NCBI RefSeq assembly: GCF_014205275.1
Contig: NZ_JACHND010000001.1
Span: 2,232,001-2,296,000, forward strand
Length of the DNA stretch: 64,000 bases
Reading direction: 5' to 3'
From: Sphaerisporangium siamense
GTDB taxonomy: Bacteria > Actinomycetota > Actinomycetes > Streptosporangiales > Streptosporangiaceae
Under the pieces are notes generated by a model that searched no databases, was not told the DNA's origin, and saw only the letters and a list, made by a program, of their open reading frames with translations. A program made the translations under genes and the position numbers. This document shows positions 58,542 to 64,000 of the stretch, one piece after another. How positions within the stretch are numbered: position 1 is the stretch's first letter; each line of letters opens with the position of its first letter.

Positions 58542-61500
58542 TCAGGCACCGGCGTGGATGTAGGCGGCCCACAGGGACGGGGTGGCGGGGTATTCATCCC
58601 GGGCGGAGCGAACGGCGTGGTGCAGAGCGCAGGCCGCCAGCGCGGGATCCAGGGTGCCGTCGCTGGTGGTCAGGTGGGTGTAGAAGGCATCGGCGATGGT
58701 GACGGCGATATCGTCGTCGATAGGCCACAGGGTGCCGATGACGTGGGGGAATCCGGCGAGCTGAAAAGCTGTGGTCAGTTGGGTGGCCTCATCCAGCAAC
58801 GTGGTGGCGGCGATGAGAGCGGTGCTGCAGGCCGACAGGTAGGCCAGGCGCGCCTGGTCCAGAGAGATGGGGGCCAGGGCGGCGATGGTCAGTGGTGTGG
58901 TCTGGTGGTCGTGCAGCAGCAACCGGCTCGCTGAGGGGTCGGCGGGATCGCTGTGACCGTGGCAGGCGAAGTGCGCGATCGTGCAGGCGGGCAGATGGGC
59001 CAGCACGTTGGCGAAGGTGGGCGCCTGGCTGGAGTCGGCGGGTGTGACGTCGTCGGGTTCGGCCAGCAGCGTCGAGTGGGGCAGGTGGGCGCGCACCGTG
59101 GCGGCTTCGGCGGGCACGTTCGGCAGTCGGCCCTGATCGGGCAGGCCAGGGGTGGTGGGCATCGCCACGATCAACCCCCGGTGCGCCGGCCCGGGATGGG
59201 CGGCGCTGCGCCGGCGGGCGTGGCGCAGGGCGCCGACGGTCGGGGTGTAGGAAGAGATGACCCGATCCATCACCGTGCGCCGTCCTGGCCCGGGTGGATC
59301 GGTGTGGTGGCCGGCGGCATGGATGGGCAGCAGGCTCAGCAGGCCGCCTGGTGCCCACCACACCCGCGGCCACGGCTGACCTGCCGCGGGCGGCTGGTGA
59401 TGGCCCAGTTCACGCAGGATGGGTTCGGCGGTGGCGTCCCACAGCCAGCCAAGGATGCCTCGGATCGTGTCCTGGGCGCCGATTCGCTCGGCGCGGGTGC
59501 TGTCGGGGTTGGTGGTGATGTGCAGCGCTTGGTGGAAGGTGTTGATCTGGCCGACCACGATGGCGTGGGTAAGGGCGGGTAGTTCGAGCGTGGTGATGCC
59601 ACCTGGGGTGAGGAGCAGGGCGTCGCTACGGTGGCCGGTATTGAGCACCACGACGGGGCCGGATTCGGTCTGCGCCAGCAGTTGCTCGGTGGTGGGGGGA
59701 AGGGCGAAGGAGGCGAAGCCCTCCAAGGTGCGGATGTGGTCCAGCAGGGTGGCGAACTCCTCGGCCAGGTGGCGCCGATCATGTCTCGTCTGCCGATAGG
59801 GAGCGGTGTCATCTTCCGCCGCGGCGGTCATGAGGGCCGGAGCCGACGCGCCGGTCGGCCGGTCCAACATCTCTCGTAGTTCGACGAACCGCGTGGCGAG
59901 TTCGGGGTGGCGTTCGCGCAGATCGGTCAGGTCGCTACGGGTGTGAAGGGCTTCGCTGAGCAGGACCGCCCGGGCGGCTTCGAGCAGCCCTAACGCCCGC
60001 GTGGCCCGCCGCTGAGCAGGCTGGCTCGGGTCGTCCAGGGCCAGGGCGGCGGCATCGGCGGCGAGCCCGGCGAAGGTGCCGATGGCATGCTGCTGGTCGG
60101 AGCGCTCCAGCCGCCGCGGGGCGACTTGCGGCAGCAGCCGCACCGCCTCCTCCAACAGGGCGGCAGCCCGCCCGGGACACGAGCGTGCGCAGAGGGAAGC
60201 GGCCAGGCGGGCCGCGAGGATTCGGGTCGATGGCGGAGCCGAATCGATTTCGGCCGCACCGGCGTAAGCCGACAGTGCCGCATCAAGATCACTCTGTAGG
60301 CGCGTGTGCTGATACCGGGCCTGCAGCGCGTTGCCCAGGCTGGACAGTATCGTGGCGCGGTCGGGGTGCCCGGCGGGAGCGGCCCGTACCGCCTCCCCAC
60401 CTGTCTCGATCGCCCTCTCCAGATCGGCCACCACTCCGGTGCGCTCGAACCGCACCCGCAGGGCGATCCCTAGATTGGACAGGTACCCAGCCTGGTAGGG
60501 GTGGCCGGCCGGGGTGGCCTGCACGGCCTCACCGAACGCGATGATCGCCTCATCGAGATCGGCCATCGCTCCGGTGAGTCCGAACCGGACCCGCAGCGCG
60601 TTGCCCAGGTTGGACAGGCGTCCGGCGTGGTCCGGCTGGCCGGTCGGGGTGATCCGCACCGCCTCCCGGCCGGCTTCGATCGCCTGCTCAAGATCGGCCA
60701 TCACTTCGGTGCGCCTGAACCGGGCCTGCAGCGCGCCCCCCAGATTGGACAGCATCGTGGCGCGGTACAGGTGGCCGGCGGGAGCGGCCCGCAGCGCCTC
60801 GCGGCCGGCCTCGATCGCCTCTTCCAGGTCGGCCATCACGCCGATGCGCTCGAACCGGACCTGCAGGGCGATGGCCAGGTTGGACAGCATCGTGACGCGG
60901 TCGGGATGGCCGGCGGGAGCGACCCGCAGCGCCTCGCGGCCTGCTTCGATCGCCTCTTCCAGGTCGGCCATCAGCCCGGTGCGCCGGAACCGGGCCTGCA
61001 GGGCGATCCCCAGGTTGGACAGACGTCCGGCGTGGTAGGGGTGGCCGGCGACGGTGGCACGCAGCACCTCGCGGCTTGCCTCGATCGCCTCCTCCAGATT
61101 GGCCATCAGCCCGGTGCGATCGAATCGGAGCCGCAGCGCGCCCCCCAGGTTGGACAGCATCGCGGCGCGATCGGGATGGCCCGTGGGGGTGGCCTGTACC
61201 GCTTTCCGGCCTGCCTCGATCGCCTCTTCCAGGTCGTCCATCACGCCGATGCGCTCGAACCGGACGTGCAGCGCGTTCCCCAGTTCAGACAGGCGTCCGG
61301 CGCGGTGGGGGTGGTCGGTGGGGGTGGCCTGCAGCGCTTCCCGGCCTGCTTCGATCGCCTCCTCCAGGTCGCCCGGTACTCCGATGCGCTCGAACTGGAG
61401 CCGCAGCACAGTGGCCAGGTTGGACAGCATCGCGGCGCGGCCGGGGTGGCCGGTGGGGGTGGCCTGTACTGCTTCCCGGCCTGCTTCGATCGCCTGTTCC

Positions 61501-62000
61501 AGGTCGTCCGGTACCCCGGTGCGCTCGAACCGGACCTGCAGCGCGATGGCCAGGTTGGACAGCATCGTGGTGCGGCCGGGGTGGCCGGTGGGGGTGTGCC
61601 GAACGATGCGTTGCCATAGCTCGACCACGTTCGACAAAGGTGCGTTATCGGCCGAGTCGAGTACCTGCTGGAGCATCTCCGTCGCGATAGGGGCCGCCTT
61701 ATCGGCCAGGGCGGGAAGCAGCGGTTCGGGCACGGCATCGATGCCGTAGACGAAGGAGGGAGTCAACATGCCGACTGCGGCTTCCAGGTGGGAATCTTCA
61801 GGTGAGGCCCAATAGCGACACCAGTGCAGCCAGCCGAGCAGGTGCGCCACCTCCAGATCGATCGCACCGTCATCGCCAATGATCTGGGCACGTCCGACTT
61901 GAAGGAACGCGGCCTCTTCCAATGCCGGCGACAGATCTCCCGTGGCGATCCGGCGCACGCTTTCCCATAAGGCGTGTAGAAGATCGTCTCGTTCCGCCAC
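58542..62000 (-). CDS. TPR-CHAT protease
   Basis: 1152 residues from GTG at 62000, with GGGAGG upstream. Residues ~120-575 hold ten tandem 45-residue TPR-type repeats with consensus GHPxRAxxLSNLGxALxxRFxRTG and LEEAIEAGREA. The C-terminal ~370 residues are a CHAT (caspase-like) domain with the dyad His in IAHFACHGHSD (~1010) and Cys in AYLSACSTAL (~1057), both present. CHAT-TPR proteins are caspase-family proteases such as those activated in defence or cell-death systems. The near-identical repeats point to recent duplication. Its trigger and substrates are unknown; divergent genes at 62.2-64 kb may be partners. Confidence 0.9.
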   Translation of the reverse strand: MAERDDLLHALWESVRRIATGDLSPALEEAAFLQVGRAQIIGDDGAIDLEVAHLLGWLHWCRYWASPEDSHLEAAVGMLTPSFVYGIDAVPEPLLPALADKAAPIATEMLQQVLDSADNAPLSNVVELWQRIVRHTPTGHPGRTTMLSNLAIALQVRFERTGVPDDLEQAIEAGREAVQATPTGHPGRAAMLSNLATVLRLQFERIGVPGDLEEAIEAGREALQATPTDHPHRAGRLSELGNALHVRFERIGVMDDLEEAIEAGRKAVQATPTGHPDRAAMLSNLGGALRLRFDRTGLMANLEEAIEASREVLRATVAGHPYHAGRLSNLGIALQARFRRTGLMADLEEAIEAGREALRVAPAGHPDRVTMLSNLAIALQVRFERIGVMADLEEAIEAGREALRAAPAGHLYRATMLSNLGGALQARFRRTEVMADLEQAIEAGREAVRITPTGQPDHAGRLSNLGNALRVRFGLTGAMADLDEAIIAFGEAVQATPAGHPYQAGYLSNLGIALRVRFERTGVVADLERAIETGGEAVRAAPAGHPDRATILSSLGNALQARYQHTRLQSDLDAALSAYAGAAEIDSAPPSTRILAARLAASLCARSCPGRAAALLEEAVRLLPQVAPRRLERSDQQHAIGTFAGLAADAAALALDDPSQPAQRRATRALGLLEAARAVLLSEALHTRSDLTDLRERHPELATRFVELREMLDRPTGASAPALMTAAAEDDTAPYRQTRHDRRHLAEEFATLLDHIRTLEGFASFALPPTTEQLLAQTESGPVVVLNTGHRSDALLLTPGGITTLELPALTHAIVVGQINTFHQALHITTNPDSTRAERIGAQDTIRGILGWLWDATAEPILRELGHHQPPAAGQPWPRVWWAPGGLLSLLPIHAAGHHTDPPGPGRRTVMDRVISSYTPTVGALRHARRRSAAHPGPAHRGLIVAMPTTPGLPDQGRLPNVPAEAATVRAHLPHSTLLAEPDDVTPADSSQAPTFANVLAHLPACTIAHFACHGHSDPADPSASRLLLHDHQTTPLTIAALAPISLDQARLAYLSACSTALIAATTLLDEATQLTTAFQLAGFPHVIGTLWPIDDDIAVTIADAFYTHLTTSDGTLDPALAACALHHAVRSARDEYPATPSLWAAYIHAGA

Positions 62001-62157
62001 GCATCCTCCCGGATCAGGCACTGAAGGTGATCGTAATACCACCTTGGGTACAGCCACCGATTCAGCCGATAAGGTCGCAACCATCCCGTCCCCCGTCCTG
62101 CACAGGCTTCACAAGGCGTACAGCTGCGCAGCCCAGGCAAAGGAGAGGCGAGAACCA

Positions 62158-62541
62158 GTGAACGAGGAAACCTGTCGAAGGGCCGGCCAGATCGCTGATG
62201 GCCTGGCGTGGGTGTGCGCGGAGCTGGACTCCCTGAACGCCGTCATGCCCGACAAGAAGACCTCGCCGCTGCGGCACCTGCTGGCAGCGGTACGGAATGG
62301 CCAGGACCCAGCCGATCAGCTGCAGGCGCTGCACATCGCGCTGCGCAAAGCCGGGGACCAGCTGGGAGTGTGGGGACACCTGCGCACGGGGCCCCTGACG
62401 GGGGTTGACGAACAGCGGCCCTTCGAACCGGTCTACCTGTGCCCGCTGGGCCGCTGCTCGGGACGTCAGGTGGACAGCGCCACCACATTTCCGCTCACCT
62501 GCGCCATAACCGGCCGGCAACTACGCCGGGACCAGTTGTAG
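62158..62541 (+). CDS. Hypothetical protein with C-terminal Cys motif
   Basis: 127 residues from GTG with AAAGGAGAGG upstream. A helical first ~90 residues (LAWVCAELDSLNAVMPDKK, LRHLLAAVRNGQD) leads to a short tail with three cysteines (LCPLGRC and PLTCAITG) and an arginine-rich end, possibly a small zinc-binding fold. No family recognised. Codon use is somewhat less GC-biased than in the rest of the window. It is the first gene of an operon divergent from the CHAT protease, 157 bp away; 2 bp separate it from the next gene. Confidence 0.65.
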   Translation: MNEETCRRAGQIADGLAWVCAELDSLNAVMPDKKTSPLRHLLAAVRNGQDPADQLQALHIALRKAGDQLGVWGHLRTGPLTGVDEQRPFEPVYLCPLGRCSGRQVDSATTFPLTCAITGRQLRRDQL

Positions 62542-62543
62542 CC

Positions 62544-63527
62544 GTGGGCGGATTCCTGGAGGAGCTCGGCAAGAAACTCGCCGAGCGCTGGCTGTCCCTG
62601 CTGGTGCTGCCCGGCGTGTTGTACCTGGCCATCGCCACCACTGCCGCGACCCTGGGCCACCGCCATGCCCTTGACGTCCCTTACCTCACCGCACGCGTCA
62701 CCAGCTGGACCACAACCCCGGCCGCTACCGGCGCCGGAGGCCAGGTAGTCCTGGTCGCCGCCGTCCTGGCGGCCGCCGCGGGGGTCGGACTGGCCACTCA
62801 GGGCGTAGGGTCGGCGGCCGAACGGCTCATCCTCGCCGCCGACTGGCGCACCTGGCCGGGCCCGTTGCGCCGGCTGGCCCGGCGACGCGTCACCAGTCGC
62901 CGCACCCGATGGGACATGGCACACGCCGAATACCACCGGCTCTACCACCAGGCCGAGCAGGCCCGCCGCAGCGGAACCTCGCCGGATTCGGAACTACGCG
63001 CCCGGCGGCACCTCTCGTACCGCACGTACACGCGCATCTGCCTGGAACCCCCCGACCGCCCCACCTGGAGCGGCGACCGCGTCAACGCCGCTGTCATTCG
63101 CCTGGACCGGGTGCTGCAGGTGGACCTGCCGACCATCTGGCCGACGCTGTGGCTGCACCTGCCCGACACCACCCGTACCGAGATCACCACCGCTCGCAGC
63201 GCTCTGTCCCGTGCCACCAGCTTGATCGGCTGGTCCCTGCTGTATCTGCCCCTGACCGGATGGTGGTGGCCCGCAGTACTGATCAGCACCGTCCTGGCCG
63301 GCGTCGCCTGGCAGCGAATCCGCGCCACCGCCGGCGCCTACGCCCTGCTGCTGGAGGCCGCCACCCACCTGCACCTTGCCGGCTTGGCCGAAAACCTGGG
63401 CGTCGATACCACCGGCAAGACTCCATCCGCCATCGGCCAGACCCTAACGCACCTGCTGCACACCCCACCCCTGTCGGCGACCGACCTTCCCGCACGTATC
63501 CCATCCGCATCACCGCCCGCGACGTGA
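62544..63527 (+). CDS. Hypothetical membrane protein
   Basis: 327 residues from GTG at 62544, beginning VGGFLEELGKKLAERWLSLLVLPGVLYLAIATTAA. Hydrophobic segments occur at about 15-35, 75-95, 235-255 and 258-275, with long soluble stretches between (Arg-rich ~115-225). No recognised family. The position between a Cys-motif protein and a third gene, opposite a CHAT protease, suggests one functional unit, perhaps a membrane-linked sensor or effector. That is inference from layout. Confidence 0.7.
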   Translation: MGGFLEELGKKLAERWLSLLVLPGVLYLAIATTAATLGHRHALDVPYLTARVTSWTTTPAATGAGGQVVLVAAVLAAAAGVGLATQGVGSAAERLILAADWRTWPGPLRRLARRRVTSRRTRWDMAHAEYHRLYHQAEQARRSGTSPDSELRARRHLSYRTYTRICLEPPDRPTWSGDRVNAAVIRLDRVLQVDLPTIWPTLWLHLPDTTRTEITTARSALSRATSLIGWSLLYLPLTGWWWPAVLISTVLAGVAWQRIRATAGAYALLLEAATHLHLAGLAENLGVDTTGKTPSAIGQTLTHLLHTPPLSATDLPARIPSASPPAT

Positions 63528-63593
63528 CCGGCTCGCCTGACGCTCCTCGCCGAGGCAGAGCTGCTGCTGTGGCCGAAACGATCAGCCCCGGGT

Positions 63594-64000
63594 ATGGTCG
63601 CTGCCTCACCGCCACTCGCTGCGCTGTTGGCCCGTGAGGAACGTCCCGGGGTCCTTCTGTTTCCAGGGCCGAGCCGGATCGGACACAGCCGCGACGACAC
63701 CTCCCGCACCACCGCCCAAGTATTCGCGGCCGCATGGACGACACGCGGTGGCAAGGTACTCACCGTCGTCGACTGGCCGGAGACAGCCGCCTCCTGGCTG
63801 CGACCGGCGATCCGGCTGACGGCCCGGACTCCCGACGCGTGGGTGATCGCCGCCGGGCTGCTCGGCTTCGCCCGGCTCGCGCGCCGCCTGCGCCATTCCA
63901 CGGACTTCGATCCGGCCCGCACCGTCGCGTTCGCCTCCCTCGGGGACCCTTGCCTGACCGCGCTCGCCGGGCCCCACTCCCTGCACGGACTGCGCGGCGC
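63594..64000 (+). CDS. Hypothetical protein (3' partial)
   Basis: A frame open from the ATG at 63594 to the window end, with strong G/C third-position bias over 135 codons, so it is coding. It begins MVAASPPLAALLAREERPGVLLFPGPSRIGHSRDD and continues with VFAAAWTTRGGKVLTVVDWPE. The same frame is also open and coding-like back to 63528, immediately after the stop of the membrane protein gene, but has no start codon there, so the true start is uncertain. No family recognised. Confidence 0.65.
   Translation, partial: MVAASPPLAALLAREERPGVLLFPGPSRIGHSRDDTSRTTAQVFAAAWTTRGGKVLTVVDWPETAASWLRPAIRLTARTPDAWVIAAGLLGFARLARRLRHSTDFDPARTVAFASLGDPCLTALAGPHSLHGLRG

Noticed and set aside
60240..61620. Regular DNA repeats that could suggest a CRISPR or satellite array
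   Set aside because: The period is 135 bp and in frame; each unit encodes a 45-residue TPR-type repeat of the CHAT protein.

Overview
This is a GC-rich actinomycete chromosome segment. GC is high at third codon positions, GTG starts are frequent, and neighbouring genes are joined by ATGA/GTGA overlaps. The gene content (an actinobacterial-type extracellular contractile injection system, a Spo0M-like protein, a TPR-CHAT protein, many one-component regulators) suggests Streptosporangiales or a close relative. That placement is inference; there is no rRNA marker here and I saw no tRNA, CRISPR array, insertion sequence or integrase.

Region 1 (1-18.6 kb, +): the 3' half of an extracellular contractile injection system (eCIS). 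It holds a large cargo-like protein cut by the window edge, a small acidic partner, tube-associated and LysM proteins, hub, OB-fold spike, PAAR-like tip, gp25, two baseplate-J-type proteins, a tail-protein-I/beta-helix protein, a DUF6519-type protein and a GT2 glycosyltransferase. Sheath, inner tube and AAA+ ATPase are presumably upstream of the window.

Region 2 (18.7-19.3 kb, +): a leader that matches the manganese-sensing yybP-ykoY riboswitch, followed by three hairpins and a 73-residue single-pass membrane protein.

Region 3 (19.3-29.5 kb, -): a ten-gene overlapping catabolic operon. It encodes a peptide/opine-type ABC importer (five genes), an IclR regulator, a DHDPS-family lyase, an SDR, a PIG-L/LmbE deacetylase and a mandelate-racemase-type enolase-superfamily enzyme. 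A 9-bp inverted repeat sits in its promoter region.

Region 4 (29.6-35.7 kb): an Mrr-type restriction nuclease, a DUF433/DUF5615 toxin-antitoxin-like pair, two divergent regulator/target pairs with readable operators (TetR/SDR and MarR/EamA exporter), and a scar where a MerR gene start is fused out of frame to the end of a prolyl oligopeptidase gene.

Region 5 (35.7-57.2 kb): the most unusual part, an apparently undescribed peptide-tailoring locus. Two tiny peptide genes (16 and 33 codons) each have a strong Shine-Dalgarno sequence and are followed by a strong stem-loop. Around them lie a nucleotidyltransferase with a C-terminal PqqD/RRE-like domain, a NagA-like amidohydrolase, an ABC-2 exporter, tandem cupin-like paralogues, an alpha/beta hydrolase, a GART-type formyltransferase, an NDK-like protein, a class III aminotransferase, a HAD hydrolase, a BFD-type [2Fe-2S] protein, a TldD-like and a TldE-like protein, a HemK-like methyltransferase, a BtuF-like protein, a PqqD-M50 peptidase fusion, a TPR protein, a flavin reductase and a LuxR-type regulator. 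No lanthipeptide synthetase, YcaO, radical SAM, ATP-grasp or lasso cyclase is visible, so it fits no standard RiPP class. A terminator near 51.4 kb may split it into two adjacent loci.

Region 6 (57.4-64 kb): a Spo0M-like protein, a TPR-CHAT protease with ten 45-residue repeats, and divergently a three-gene operon (Cys-containing small protein, membrane protein, and a gene cut by the window end).
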